A stretch of DNA of 64,000 nucleotides. It comes from Liolophura sinensis. Its lineage: Eukaryota > Mollusca > Polyplacophora > Chitonida > Chitonidae. This document shows positions 36,301-46,805 of the stretch, piece by piece; position 1 is the first letter of the stretch, and every line of letters starts with the position of its first letter. The notes below the pieces were generated by a model. That model searched no databases, was not told the origin of the DNA, and saw nothing but the letters and a program-made list of their open reading frames with translations. Position numbers and translations under genes: made by a program. The stretch lies in the NCBI RefSeq assembly GCF_032854445.1, contig NC_088297.1, forward strand, positions 15,566,127-15,630,126, in the 5' to 3' direction.

Positions 36301-39300
36301 TGGGTTTAACTTTATGGAGGGTGGGATATTGTGGGTTATTTAAACTTACCTGGGTTTATGGAGGGTGGGGGAGGGGGAGGTAATGGTCCCCCTGAAGCCA
36401 CAGCCACCTGGGCATTCTTAGCGGCTCGGATAGAGTTGATGAAGTCCTGATGTTTAGCTCTCCAGTTATTCTTTTTCACAGGAACTTCCTACAGATACAT
36501 GTGAAAATGAGAGTGGAAAATGTGATAGAGACAGTCAATGAACATATGTACATGTACGTGTAAAACATTACACACTTAAATATTACTTCCAGGGATACAG
36601 GACTGATTCTGATTGGCTTATGCTGGAGATACAGTTTCCTGGTTAAATCTTACAGCCTTGGTCACACATGAAGAAATGTACCATACCTAAACTTCAGCTT
36701 AGGCAAGGCATAGTCTGGACTTGCCTATCTCTCATACGAGCTAATCAAAAATGAAACTGTATCTCCTGAAAGAACAGGGCAACATAGGACTTATTTAATT
36801 GTATATAATTATTTATTTATTTGGTGGTTGTTTAAAGCCGGTTGATTTTTTCACTCATATATGGGAGGTCAGCTGTATGCACTGGGTAAAGGAAACTGGA
36901 ATACCTCAGGTAAACAGCAAGCCTTATACATTTATTTATTTATTGTTTGATTGGTGTTTTACGTGGTCCTCTAGAATATTTCACCTCCACGACGACTGCC
37001 AGCATTTTGGTGGAAGTAAAACGGGCTGAAACCCCACGACAAACCGCAGGTTGCTGGCAAATCTTTCCGCATATGGCCAGAGAAGAATCCAGCAATAGTT
37101 GGAAGTGAACTCAAGGTGACCGCATTGGTGGCAGGCTCCTGGGTCATTACACATTTACGACATTACATATAACTGTATTAGTGCCTATTACATCATACAT
37201 TTCACAAGCATTTTGCCAACAGCCAAATTTGACAAACACCTAATCTGTGATTTTACCTTTTTCTGAGACTGTTTGAGTTGTTTTAGATTCAGTTCCCCCT
37301 CGATCGTCCTCTGTTTGGATGAATCAAACACCTTTCTCTTCTTGGCCGTAGATTTCTGACATGGCCCTTTGTGTCTTTCCTGGTCAGGAGAATAGAACAC
37401 ATATTCAAATGCACAATAATACTATTACAACATCCTTAATTCAGTTTGGGAGGAAAGAAAATACTTAAATATATTGTGATCATAGGGAAAAACGAGGAAA
37501 AAAAAAGCAACAAAGAAACAAACTAACAAAAAAAGTTTGCCAAAAGGCAGAATTCAATCTGGTTGGGAACACACATATCATTACCACATATTAGTACTAA
37601 ACAAATGTATGTAGTGAGTCTTAATTTTGCAACTTCCCATGGCTGGACTTGAACCTATGACAAGTGTGACTGGTAATCAGTGAATATGTAAAAGAGGACA
37701 GGGAGTGGGGGGGTTCCATCATGATGAACACGGCAACCTTTACAAATGTATTAAAATAAATTCAGTCCTGTTTAAATCACCAAAAAACCCTTATGCAAAT
37801 TAAAATGACTTTAATTGTTTGAAACATCATACTCGTCCAAACCATATATTTAACTTGAGCACTGACCAAGGAGCTGTACTTACCAGAGATTCGGGTATGA
37901 ACTTCCTGCCACAGAAAGGACAGGGTGTCCTGAAATCTGTTCCTTCTGACCCCGCATACTCTGAAACAAAATAAACGTACAAAGTGTATCCAATACCGGC
38001 CCGGTATTTAATGTTATTTAACAGTTGAATTTTAACGAGGAAACAGTTAAGGACTGTCTTCAACTTCTTGTCACAATAGTGACTGGTCCCGCAAACATTG
38101 GAATCTATATGTACACGTACAAAATCCATGCTAAACCTAAGAGCCAATATTGCATCCACACTTGACAGCAATGCCCGAACCTTAACCAATGGGCTGCAAT
38201 ACTCAGTTATGCCAAATGACCAAGATATAGGCACTGTGCCATCTCGATACCATCTAAAGGGGCAACAACTCAGCAGTGTAATTCAAAGAACTCTATCACT
38301 GAGTCAAGTAATGAGTTACATGTATACATATCACAAAGTTATCTCCCCTTAGCCAACATCTTCATAGTGCCACAGTAAGCTCTTCCATAGGATTCAGTAG
38401 GCAGTTACAGGACTACAGTTGCAGTTCTATACTTCTCCCAAAGCGGACACTCTACCAACTGTCCAATCGGGACCGGTATATCCAGGATCAATCCTGGGCC
38501 GAGTCACATCTAAGGCTTCCTCACTTGGCATTCAACATGAAAGGGGTAGTGCAACGACTGGTTGACCCATATCAGTATAATGGCTCGGGCAGGGAGGCTT
38601 ACATACCTTCAGTAAGTTGTCTCAGTGAAGCAGCACTAGATAAAAAAGCGGCGGAAATCCGTCCTGCAACAGGGAGGCAACAGGGAGGCACAGTACATGC
38701 ACTAAGGATTCCTTCGTCGTCATATGACTGAAAAAACTGTTAAGTATGACGTTAAACCCCAAGGACTCACTATACAAAATTGAGCAAATACAGTACCCAT
38801 CTACTCTGACCTATGCTCCCATTCTACTTCAATTAAATCTGTCTGTTAGCTAGCTATGCTTTTCTTGTGTAGTCTTCTCCTCAAGAAATATAAAGAATTT
38901 ATTGATTTGATTGGTGTTTTATGCCATACTCAAGAATATTTCACTTATACGACAGCGGCCAGTATTATGGAGGGTGGAAACCAGGCAGAGCCAGGGGGAA
39001 ACCCACGACCATCCAAAGGTTGCTGACAGACCTTCCCACGTACGGCCGGAGAGAAAGCCAGGATGGAAATATAAAGAAAGCCCTGTTCATCTTGGTATTT
39101 AAATGGGCCAAAATGAGTATTATTTCCCTGATAAACTGGCTAAGACTTGCTCAAACTAACTGGAGGTACAAGTGAGCTGATTGTGATGACATTGTCATTA
39201 CCCTACATGAACCTGCACCTTATTCCTCAACTTTTCGCACAGCAAAGACCAACTTTTTTTAATTTGATTTTGGGCCAATTTCAGGGCTTCACAGAAAGTG

Positions 39301-42300
39301 TACAGTAATTTTATCAGTCTACGTAGAATAATGCCTTCTGAATATGCTTAAATAAACACCTTGCAAACATGCAAAAAGGATAAATTCCTACAAAAATGTA
39401 CATACACTGAAGGTGTTCTGTAATTCTTCAACCTTTTTGCCTGATTGCAAGGTGTTTATTCAAGCTTATTCTGAATACATTATTCTGTGTGGATATTCTG
39501 AGTACTGATAAAATTATACTTTTTGCGAAGCGTTAAAACTGACCATTCCACGCATCAAATGTAGTTTTTCCTCCAAAATCAAATTACAAATGTGAATACT
39601 TCACCAAAAGTTGTTCTTTCATGCACGAAAAGGTCGAGGAAATGGGGTGTATACACATTACAGCCTACCTACTATTGTTAACATAATGAAAGACTTTTGT
39701 ATACAGTAGCTGGTAGACAAGGCATGGTAATGGCCAGCATGGTCAATGATTCTGGACAGACTAAAAAATTAGTACACTGACAAACTCAAAATGCTACATG
39801 TAGAGGCTAACAGTGTATTGGTCACTGGTCAATCTTAAAATGCATTTCTGGCTTCTATGACACTCACAGAGGCCTACTTAATTTTGCAACCATGGTTGTA
39901 CACACAGCCTAGTTTAATTAATGTTTCTAAATTGAGTGAGTGAGTGCTTGGGGTTTAACTTCGTACTTAACACTTTTTCAGTCACATAACGACGAAGGAG
40001 TCCTTAGAGTGCATGTAATGTGCCTCCCTGTTGCAGGACGGATTTTCACTTCTTTTTTATCTAGTTCTGCTCCACTGAGACGACTTACCAAAGACAAGTA
40101 AGCCGCCCCACCCGAGCCATTATACTGATAAGGGTCAACCACTCTTTGCAGTATCCCCTTCATGCTAAATGCCAAGCAAGGAAATTGCAACTTCCTCTAT
40201 TAAGATCTTAGGCGTGACCAGACCCAGGATTGACCCTGGATTTGCCACCTCCTGACATGGGCGCTCTACGAACTATGCTATCAGGGCCTGTATGTTTTTA
40301 ATCTGTACCTGACACATGATTCATTTGGATACTGCGCGAATGACACAAAGTAATAGCTCCATATAGCATGTCTAGCACTGCCCTCTTCTACATATGTATA
40401 TGATTTCTTTTGTCTCACAGAACAGTGACATTCTCCTGTCTCACATTTGACAGTCATACATGGGTAAGTAGCCATTATTCATCCTTTCTTTTTAAACAAA
40501 CACCACGATATGGCTGAAATATTGCCGCTGTGGCATGATGCCATAATCATTCACTTATTCTTTAAACAAACACCACGATATGGCTGAAATATTGCCTCTG
40601 TGGCGCTATGCCATAATAAACAAACACCACGATATGGCTGAAATATTGCCGCTGTGGCATTATGCCATAATCATTCACTTATTCTTTAAACAAACAGGTT
40701 TACAATACAAACTTTAAAATTTTTAACTTGACTATGAAAGTCACACGAAGATTTGAGTGTAACTAAATACCGTACACCACCAAACTATTATCTGTGACAA
40801 AAAGATATTTAAGCATTACATTTCTTTGAATGCACTATTATGGCATCTGTGAATGCATGTGATGAGATTTTCTAATGATAGGCTGATTTGTCCCCCCAGC
40901 AACAGGCTGCTTCCTACTTTGGGCACCTTTTCGGTAGGTTAATTTGGGCTAAATTATTTTCTGGTATTAAGATTTATTTCTTTACTTGATTGGTGTTTTA
41001 CCCCGTACTCAAGAATGTTTCACAACGGCAGCCAGCATTATGGTGGAAGGAACCAGGCAGAGCCTGGGAAAACCTAAGAGTAACGACCATCTGCAAGTTG
41101 CTGTCAGACCTTCCACATACGGCTGGTATAAGAAACCTGAACTGAACGGCTTATATAACAAATTATAGAGTCAAAATCACTTATAATAAATTATTGCAGT
41201 CAGTCAACATGAATACCAGTATACAAAATTTTTTGAAAATTTAGGTTAAATTCATCAGGCAATAGTTTCCTTAAAGAGAGACCTTTGTCTCTAACAATAC
41301 TTTATACCCATGCATTGTCTTTATCTAGAGTATGTACATCCTGATTCTAACCAACACCTAAAACAATTTTATCGACGAATGCTGATTAAATAGTTCCGCG
41401 GGAGGAGAAAAGTGATAAGGCTAAAGCCTAAACAACCCCACAAGCATCTCACAGGCTCGAAAGGTCAAGCTTGTCTTTGGTGCAGTCATGTAAGCGAAAG
41501 GTAGAGTGCAGCGCATGCAATGTAAGGAGTATGAATTCTGGATTTTTGGGGGTATGCTGCAAGTTGGACATCTCTTATGAAGGGTATCAAAATGTCCTTG
41601 TACCTGTATGGCCCTGACAGTGTTATAGCAAAGGAGAGGTGTATTTGATTGTTAGAACACCATATTACACTGAAGACTGATGGTGCAGGTACCCGAGTGC
41701 ACATGTACGTAGTATTATTTTATATAGCTATAAATGGAGTCCAATGAAATTGTTTGGATTATACCAAGTGGCCATCCTGTAGGAGCAATATAGGATCCCG
41801 GAGAGCCGATATTTTTTTTCATATTGTACAGTAGCACATGGAGGTAACTTTATGTGCTAAAAGCATTGGGCGGAGGGCTCAGCTGTGTTTATCGTTTGCT
41901 TTCCACATTTCTGTAAATGTGGAATGGGGAACATATTTCATAATTTGATGATTTCCAAATTCCGCAAAATACTAAAGCGAAGATCAAAAGCGACTTAGGA
42001 ATATGCAAGCGCTGGATACAGAGTGCACTGCCCACAGAGAACAGGGAGATCGAAAGAACTTCCTCCAGAATGGCTGAATCTGTGGGTGTATCTTCGATCA
42101 TTATTTTTGCGCGAGGTTTAAATCCTCTGACCGGTTCAGGTATATAATAAATTAATCATTGTGAAGTGTTTCGTACAGTACGGAGTGGTATTGTACTCGT
42201 TCATGGTGTGTTGGAAATCCGTATTGGACTCAACACCTGGACTTGTATAATACCACTACACAATGTATGAAAGACTTCACAATGTATGAAAGACTTCACA

Positions 42301-45300
42301 ATGTACAAAAGACTTCACAATGTACAAAGAACTCCACAATAACCTGATATGAACATATACATGATTGCTACACAACATACAGCCTGTCTGTGCAAAGTGA
42401 GCCTGTGTGAGTGAATGAAAAAAAAAAAAAAAAAAACAGCCTGACAGTTGATCTCAGCTATTACATGTATCGTGACAAATATCTAACTGTTCAGCCCAAA
42501 GAAGTACTACTGTTGTACATTTTAGCAGCCCCTGGTGACATGTCAAACATACATGTACAATTACAGGCTACACCCTTAACACACTTAACACTTAACACCC
42601 AGTATCCCGTCACCTGTTGACAACAGAAATGTTACCTGAGCTGCAACAAAGAGGACACACCTTCAGTGCTTGACTTGCACTTAACTACCTGTAACTAACA
42701 TGACTAGGTACAAACAAAGTAAGGTATGCCTACGTGAAACACTTTCATTTTAATAGTATGTTTATGGTGTAATCAAAATTTGGGACCTTTACTGTCTTGC
42801 CTTCAAACCAAAGTTTATTAATGATCTGTATTAAAAAAAAAAAAAAAATGAAACCCATGACTATCCGCAGGTTGCTGGAAGACCTTCCCACTTACGGCCG
42901 GAGATCTCACAAAGTTACATGTAAATGTAGCACCACTTGAAATATTACTGAATATTATATCTGTATCAAGATTTATTTGTTTTCTTCTTAGAATTGCTTC
43001 TTTTCATTAAATTACATGCAATCACATGTAAGAAACCGTGGTGGGCTTTATGGACTAATTTTGAATTCACTTGAAATAACCGATTTATTATAGATCACAT
43101 GTATTTAGATAAGGTGATGTTTCACTAGTACACTTTATGCACAGTTCATAGACTGAGAATTAAAAGTTTGTGCAAAACACACAGATGACTCCAACACTAA
43201 CTGTAACTTTTTAACTGAATAAGACAGCATGTTATGTGCAATGCGTGTGTACATATTACCACTGTGTTCAATCCCCATGTTCTCCATTATTAACACCATG
43301 CAATATGATAACGAATCCACCAGCATCTGGGGTTAACGTATATCATGGGTTGCTATGGCAACTGGGTAGGGTGTTTTCTTGGCCCGCTGCAGTTAAAACA
43401 CATGTCATGTACAGTACAGCTGATCCAGGGGCATAAGTAATCTTTTCTGCAGGCTTGATGACTAATTCAGTGAGCATCTGTACACCTATGTACGTTAGCT
43501 GACACTTATATCAGACATCCACGGTTACATGTTTGCATGGACTAGTAATTGTGCAGCTTTGGAGCCATATCTAGAAAAAAAAGTTTAAGGTCCTGACCCC
43601 AAATTTTACATTGGAACATTCATAAAAAGTTTAACAAAATCAAATTCAAAATGATGAATCTTTACAAAAAATTCTGACTGGAAAAATTTTCCTTCTTCTT
43701 TTGACTAATGAAAGAAGTAGGGATTTTTTTTTTTTTTTTTTTTTTTTAGGGAAGTAAGGGTCAAAATGAAAACGAGCTATAATTACACCCAAGTCTTCAT
43801 AAAGATGACTCTGAAGGCTTGAATCATGCGATGTCAGACGCATATATGATGTCTCATAACTTCACTGCATACAGGATGACCTAATTTTTGTCAAGGTTAT
43901 CACATTGATACAAGAACTCTGAATATTAAACATGTGACCCCTGTAATTGAGAGGAAAACTTCATTATAATATCTAACAAAATATCCTAAAAAAACTATTA
44001 CAGTAGCGCCCTTTTTTGGTGGATAAGTCAGCTTATAGCTACTGACATTTTTAAGAAAGACCTTAGTCATTAGACACACATCAATCACCTTTCGGTGTCA
44101 ATGACAAGCCCATGAAAAAATTGACTACATCATTCTGGCAGATAACATGTATATGTATTTTTTATTTTGTTTTCTATGCTCCATGTACACATTACATGGG
44201 GGTGAGAAAAAAATGTGTACTTGCAAACTGACTCACTAAAACAGGCAGCTGAGACAACATGTAATAATTTGGCCTTTTAACTTCTCTTTTATTTATTTAT
44301 CTGATTGTTATTTAATATCATGATACTCAAGAATATTTCACTAACAAAAATAATGTCCAAATGCACAAGTACCATGGATGGTTTATATTGTCATCACGGC
44401 AGGACGAATAGTGAGAGTGATGAAATTTACAAATTTACATGACACTAGATAGCTTTCATACCATCACTTAATTATGCATACAGGCTTGTAACGGATAGCA
44501 ATGTACATCATTGTGATCACTTTGTCAGGAATTGATCTTAACATCATATATCCCTTGCACACAGGAATTCAACTTTTCTCAAGTGTGTGCAAAGGATATC
44601 AGCCTCCATAATGTTCAAATGTCCAGTACATGTTCAGAAAAAGTATCTTGTGAGGTACTGGTATCAAAACCCGAAAAACTGATCTAAGCATGGCTCATAT
44701 TTACTGATATGCGGAAACTGCTGCCATCCTCAGCCCAGACAACGTGTTCACCTGATTATGGCTTTGTAGCTGTGTTCAGCTACCCCATCGGCAAAGCTCG
44801 CTGCATACGCAATACTTAAAATACAAATCCACTTAATACATGGCCTATCTGCAAGCTAAGATATGTATGCATTTTCTGCAAGGATTCTGTAAGACACATC
44901 AGTATCTAGAGACCATGTGACTTCCTTAGCAACAAACAAGTTGGGTGAACAAAATGGTCCTTCCAATGTTATTGCATAGGAAAATGCCTATTTTTGAATT
45001 GCTGTCAGCAATCTTGTATCCATTGGATTTGTATAATTTTCAGCTCTACTGAGAATCTGACATGTAAAAATATATCACAACGTTTTTAAGTATTCCAATC
45101 TACAGAACAGCTCAGCACACAAAAGTTGACAACGATGTTGTTTTGAAAGCTAACTGATGAGTGAAGTAGAAGTATGAAGGGCCAGATGCTTTTAAAATGA
45201 CGCTGTGACTGTGTTGTTTTTTTTTTTTTCACCACCTGAATGTAAACCACGTATACACGTGTTTAATGAAGATGGTCTGACATTTGTGAGTAAGACACAA

Positions 45301-46129
45301 AACCGAGATATCACGGAATTACCACTCGTATATGCCATGGAATTGGATAAAAATTAAATAAAAAATAAAATCGAAAAAATCAAATAAGTCGGCGGATGGC
45401 TCAGTTCTCATATACATATTTCACTGAGGATAGCTTCTCGGCTGTAAACTAGACCTTACCTAATATTAAAAGTTCACAGCCGATTTCTTGGCTACGATTT
45501 CTTGGCTACGGATATCATAATGTGTGTTTTATTTTACACTACCAAACATTGTAACTAATATTCTCACACCATAATGCTTCTATTTTGGCAGGGCAAACAT
45601 TTCGGAAAAGTAAAATGAACTAAATATCTACTGTAATGTGATGTGACTACAGCATATAACCTTACTGTCATTTCATTTTATTTAAATATAAATCAGCTGT
45701 CTCAGTGTTTTGAGACAAGGCAATATTCTCTGCAGATTCAGAAGTTCAACTATAAATATCTTTAACAACGCATGATGACACTTATGTTAGACACATAACA
45801 CCGACTCAGACTACAACGGGAACTGTCAAAATTGTCAATTCAGATTAGGGTGGGTACGTACATACGCACACACATGTTCAAAAGTATCTGCTTGGATACG
45901 TATACACAAATCGTATTTACTTTCTGTATGGGGGAAAGTAGGTCAGCTATCCCGGCTTGACAAGTGTTTCTCGAGGAAGAAAATTAGACGTGACAGTTAA
46001 AAATTGTTAACTCACATGCAACGAATGCCGAATATGGCAGTAATGGGGATGTAAATTTAGTTTTGACACATACTTGATCTTTTAAACATTCCTTCAATTT
46101 CGTTTCAACTTACCATCGAAGTCTGCCAT
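27116..46129 (-). CDS. ZC2HC1A: Zinc finger C2HC domain-containing protein 1A, complete CDS
   Basis: Nine exons, in transcript order: 46129-46114, 37960-37884, 37379-37257, 36488-36350, 35159-35011, 34137-34041, 32043-31949, 30711-30500, 27365-27116. They total 1158 bp, or 385 residues (human about 325). Finger 1 is C19-x2-C22-x11-H34-x3-C38. Finger 2 is C123-x2-C126-x11-H138-x3-C142 (VQCPHCSRRFNE). Both match FAM164/ZC2HC1 C2HC fingers. Between them are KKRKVFDSSKQR and a proline-rich PPPPPPS stretch, as in vertebrates. The end (FCHECGTKYP, FCCECGVRRM; C359/C362 and C374/C377) is a zinc ribbon nearly identical to human ZC2HC1A. The start codon opens the only frame joined to finger 1, and GTAAGT follows six codons in. 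The molecular role of the family is poorly known. The middle is longer than in vertebrates and rich in Ser and Gly. Confidence 0.95.
27407..27632 (-). mobile_element. SINE family A copy, inverted, in the last ZC2HC1A intron
   Basis: TATTTATTTATTTATTTATT to GTTGCGCCGCACTGCAGG. It begins about 40 bp upstream of the last-exon acceptor. Confidence 0.88.
28489..28622 (-). mobile_element. SINE family A copy, inverted, truncated
   Basis: TTTATTTATTTGATTGGTAT to CATGACCATCCTTCCCACAC. Confidence 0.88.
29293..29690. repeat. 116-bp tandem repeat, about 3.4 copies
   Basis: Copies start at 29293, 29409, 29525 and 29640 (TAGCTGACACCTGCCAATCA type). The first two are almost identical and the later ones have diverged. 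Located in the last intron of ZC2HC1A. Confidence 0.93.
30500..30711 (-). CDS. ZC2HC1A: ZC2HC1A exon 8
   Basis: Encodes SVYGSSDDVDNYGR, RTGRDARAYEEARKDAKMRR and a Gly/Asn/Pro-rich end. The donor is TTACG|GTGAGT. The charged stretch near residues 260-275 has no counterpart that I recall in the vertebrate protein. Confidence 0.85.
31500..31760 (+). mobile_element. SINE family A copy, full length
   Basis: A clear tRNA-derived head, GGCCTCCGTGGCCGAGGTGG with TTAGCACACC (A box), then GAGTTCAAGTCCAGC (B box), then the body and a diverged tail. This is one of the two copies that best define the family. Confidence 0.93.
31949..32043 (-). CDS. ZC2HC1A: ZC2HC1A exon 7
   Basis: Encodes a Ser/Gly-rich disordered segment (SSRAGRMGGSASSDSDYR). 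It is poorly conserved by eye. It is accepted because its splice sites (CCACCCACAG and AATCAG|GTCAGT) and phases fit exons 6 and 8 exactly. Confidence 0.75.
32147..32363 (+). mobile_element. MITE-like family 2 copy
   Basis: The ends CTGTAAATCTTCAAACTTTT and GGTTGAAAAGGTTGAAAAAT form imperfect inverted repeats. The interior (TACAATTATTATGAAAATGG) is shared with 61263-61700. It has no coding capacity. Confidence 0.75.
32391..32491 (+). mobile_element. SINE family A tail fragment
   Basis: GGCTGGCCACTGTCGTATGA to AATCAAATAAATAAAG. Confidence 0.85.
32630..32830. repeat. Irregular tandem repeat of about 30-35 bp, ZC2HC1A intron
   Basis: About six units of the type CTACTGAGTAAAGTCACAGT followed by AAGCATGAA, with variable spacing. 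Confidence 0.85.
33022..33772. mobile_element. Non-autonomous pogo/Tigger-type DNA transposon, 751 bp
   Basis: The ends TACAGTAGACTCTCTG (33022-33037) and its near-perfect inverse AGAGAGTCCACTGTA (ending 33772) give CAG...CTG termini flanked by TA, the target duplication of Tc1/mariner and pogo elements. Sub-terminal sequences TGTCGGTTTAGACAAGATGT and TGTCGGTTTTGACAAGAAGT also occur near both ends. No transposase frame is present. Confidence 0.75.
34041..34137 (-). CDS. ZC2HC1A: ZC2HC1A exon 6
   Basis: Begins YQAPRPKSK, equivalent to VYKPPALKK in human, followed by an Ala/Pro-rich low-complexity stretch. The acceptor is CCACACAG and the donor is TCTACAG|GTGAGT. Confidence 0.85.
35011..35159 (-). 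CDS. ZC2HC1A: ZC2HC1A exon 5 (finger 2)
   Basis: Encodes DYVQCPHCSRRFNETAAERH, then IPFCKEQQKRL. This is the second C2HC finger, very close to human DYIQCPYCQRRFNENAADRH. The donor is CTCCAG|GTATGA. Confidence 0.95.
35236..35552 (+). mobile_element. SINE family B copy in ZC2HC1A intron 4
   Basis: Nearly complete body (GGATTGAGTCACACCTAAGA, TGGCTCGGGTGGGGCGGCTT) and tail ACGTTAAACCCCAAGCACTC. The tRNA-like head is truncated. It lies antisense to ZC2HC1A. Confidence 0.92.
36350..36488 (-). CDS. ZC2HC1A: ZC2HC1A exon 4
   Basis: Encodes KKNNWRAKHQDFINSIRAAK and then PLPPPPPPSINP. It matches the NWRRKHEEFIATIRAAK and PPPPPP segment of the human protein. The donor is CCCAG|GTAAGT. Confidence 0.93.
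36925..37150 (-). mobile_element. SINE family A copy, inverted
   Basis: TTTATTTATTTATTGTTTGA to GGCAGGCTCCTGGGTCATTA. A small related tail fragment sits just before it at about 36805-36860. Confidence 0.85.
37257..37379 (-). CDS. ZC2HC1A: ZC2HC1A exon 3 (finger 1, second half)
   Basis: Phase 0 at both ends, 41 codons: ERHKGPCQKSTAKKRKVFDS, SKQR, then a Lys/Gln-rich stretch. Human ZC2HC1A has KKHGPICQKTATKKRKTFDS at this place. Confidence 0.93.
37884..37960 (-). CDS. ZC2HC1A: ZC2HC1A exon 2 (finger 1, first half)
   Basis: The acceptor is TTTCAG and the donor is TCTCTG|GTAAGT. It encodes EYAGSEGTDFRTPCPFCGRK and then FIPESL. The two cysteines of finger 1 are here, while its His and last Cys are in the next exon. 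Confidence 0.92.
38465..38768 (+). mobile_element. SINE family B copy
   Basis: From CGGGACCGGTATATCCAGGA to ACGTTAAACCCCAAGGACTC. It lacks the GAAGTTGTAACTTCC block and has a short duplication of CAGGGAGGCA. Confidence 0.88.
38897..39066 (-). mobile_element. SINE family A copy, inverted, truncated
   Basis: TTTATTGATTTGATTGGTGT to CGTACGGCCGGAGAGAAAGC. Confidence 0.9.
39222..39380 (-). mobile_element. MITE-like family 1 copy, reverse orientation
   Basis: Reverse complement of the family. It starts TTCCTCAACTTTTCGCACAG and ends AAACACCTTGCAAACATGCA. It is followed 40 bp later by a forward copy, forming a large imperfect palindrome. Confidence 0.8.
39418..39642 (+). mobile_element. MITE-like family 1 copy, forward orientation
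   Basis: Starts CTGTAATTCTTCAACCTTTT and ends CACGAAAAGGTCGAGGA. It is paired with the inverted copy at 39222-39380 in ZC2HC1A intron 1. Confidence 0.8.
39935..40290 (-). mobile_element. SINE family B copy, near full length, inverted
   Basis: Starts with GAGTGAGTGAGTGCTTGGGG (tail) and ends in the tRNA-like head (GGCGCTCTACGAACTATGCT ATCAGGGCC), which carries the A-box region. Confidence 0.92.
40491..40690. repeat. Tandem repeat, 3 copies, with mollusc-type SINE tail-like sequence
   Basis: Units contain AAACACCACGATATGGCTGA, AATATTGCC and GTGGCATTATGCCATAAT. The GATATGGCTGAAATATTGCC phrase resembles tails of molluscan SINE/MITE elements. That comparison is from memory and not checked. Confidence 0.85.
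40970..41135 (-). mobile_element. SINE family A copy, inverted, truncated
   Basis: GATTTATTTCTTTACTTGAT to TCAGACCTTCCACATACGGC. Confidence 0.88.
42257..42342. repeat. 20-bp minisatellite, about 4 copies
   Basis: The unit is CACAATGTATGAAAGACTTC, with ACAAAAGACTTC variants. Confidence 0.9.
42849..42907 (-). mobile_element. SINE family A fragment
   Basis: GAAACCCATGACTATCCGCA to CCACTTACGGCCGGAGA. It follows a poly(A) run. Confidence 0.8.
44289..44345 (-). mobile_element. SINE family A tail fragment
   Basis: TTTATTTATTTATCTGATTG and ATACTCAAGAATATTTCAC. Confidence 0.75.
46114..46129 (-). CDS. ZC2HC1A: ZC2HC1A exon 1 (start codon)
   Basis: Encodes MADFD plus one base of the next codon, followed by donor GTAAGTTG. 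The short first exon is joined over an 8.2-kb intron to the finger 1 exon. It is inferred from the phase match, the near-consensus donor and the promoter-like sequence just upstream. Confidence 0.8.
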
Positions 46130-46260
46130 CGTTCAACCACTAGAGGGCGCTGCAAGTGCACGGCCTCGGTTGGGGATTCGCGCATGCCCAGTGTATAATT
46201 GGCCCTCAAATTGAAACCGTGAAGATCCCGTCCTTATCGTAGTTTATATATGTTCAGTTT
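46130..46260 (-). promoter_or_regulatory. Probable ZC2HC1A promoter / 5' UTR with CTCF-like and NRF1-like motifs
   Basis: Eight bases upstream of the ATG, on the plus strand at 46137-46150, is CCACTAGAGGGCGC, a perfect match to the core CTCF consensus CCASYAGRKGGCRS. At about 46179-46189 is CGCGCATGCCC, close to the NRF1 palindrome. The segment is richer in GC and CpG than its surroundings. MTMR9 starts 2.5 kb away on the other strand, so a shared promoter region is possible. Confidence 0.5.
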
Positions 46261-46386
46261 ACTCAATTTCATCCTTTTGGATTTCTCGATTCTGTTAAAT
46301 GTCCATGAAATTGCACAGTGGCTGTCAAAATACTCATCAATGTTGTTGTCCATCCATTGCGGCTCGTAGCGCCACCTTGGTGGTTT

Positions 46387-46438
46387 TTAAATGAATACTT
46401 CAGTACTGCGTTAAACACCAGTCAAATAAATAAATTAA
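46387..46438 (+). mobile_element. SINE family A tail fragment near the ZC2HC1A/MTMR9 intergenic region
   Basis: TACTGCGTTAAACACCAGTC then AAATAAATAAATTAA. Confidence 0.75.
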
Positions 46439-46778
46439 TTTAAATGAAAATACCTTCCATGGTTCAAATCCCCTGTATGTCCATCAAAATAAACTGAGTG
46501 TTATTATCGTAAGACACTCGAGTCAATGAGTATCTGTCGGAAAACACAGAATGAGATGGACATTCCAACCTCCCACCTCCTTTAAGTCTTCACCCCTTCC
46601 CAGGTCAGCCGTCTATGAATTAACACTCTTCTATGAAAAATGCAGACATTGAAAATTTTTAATCAACCATACATCTGCAATGTTCATTCTTGAACCTAAG
46701 GCAAGATACATCGCCTGTTTGAAAAATAAACTGTTGACAATGAAATATAACGAATAAAGTAGATTTAACACTTGAAGG

Positions 46779-46805
46779 CAAAAAAAAAAAAAAAAAAAAA
46801 AAAAA
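46779..46805. repeat. Poly(A) tract
   Basis: About 26 A residues in the ZC2HC1A/MTMR9 spacer. Other long homopolymers are at 42418-42437 (A), 43728-43747 (T), 42833-42848 (A) and 47331-47352 (T). Confidence 0.95.

Larger units (their letters stand above)
41140..46110. other. ZC2HC1A intron 1 (upper part), no second gene recognised
   Basis: Contains short tandem repeats, poly(A)/(T) tracts and SINE fragments. Open frames of 60-72 codons show no domain. Confidence 0.5.

Noticed and set aside
45150-45175. CTGATGAG word suggesting a hammerhead ribozyme
   Set aside because: No GAAA core partner or flanking stems at the proper distance. The same holds for the word near 53163.
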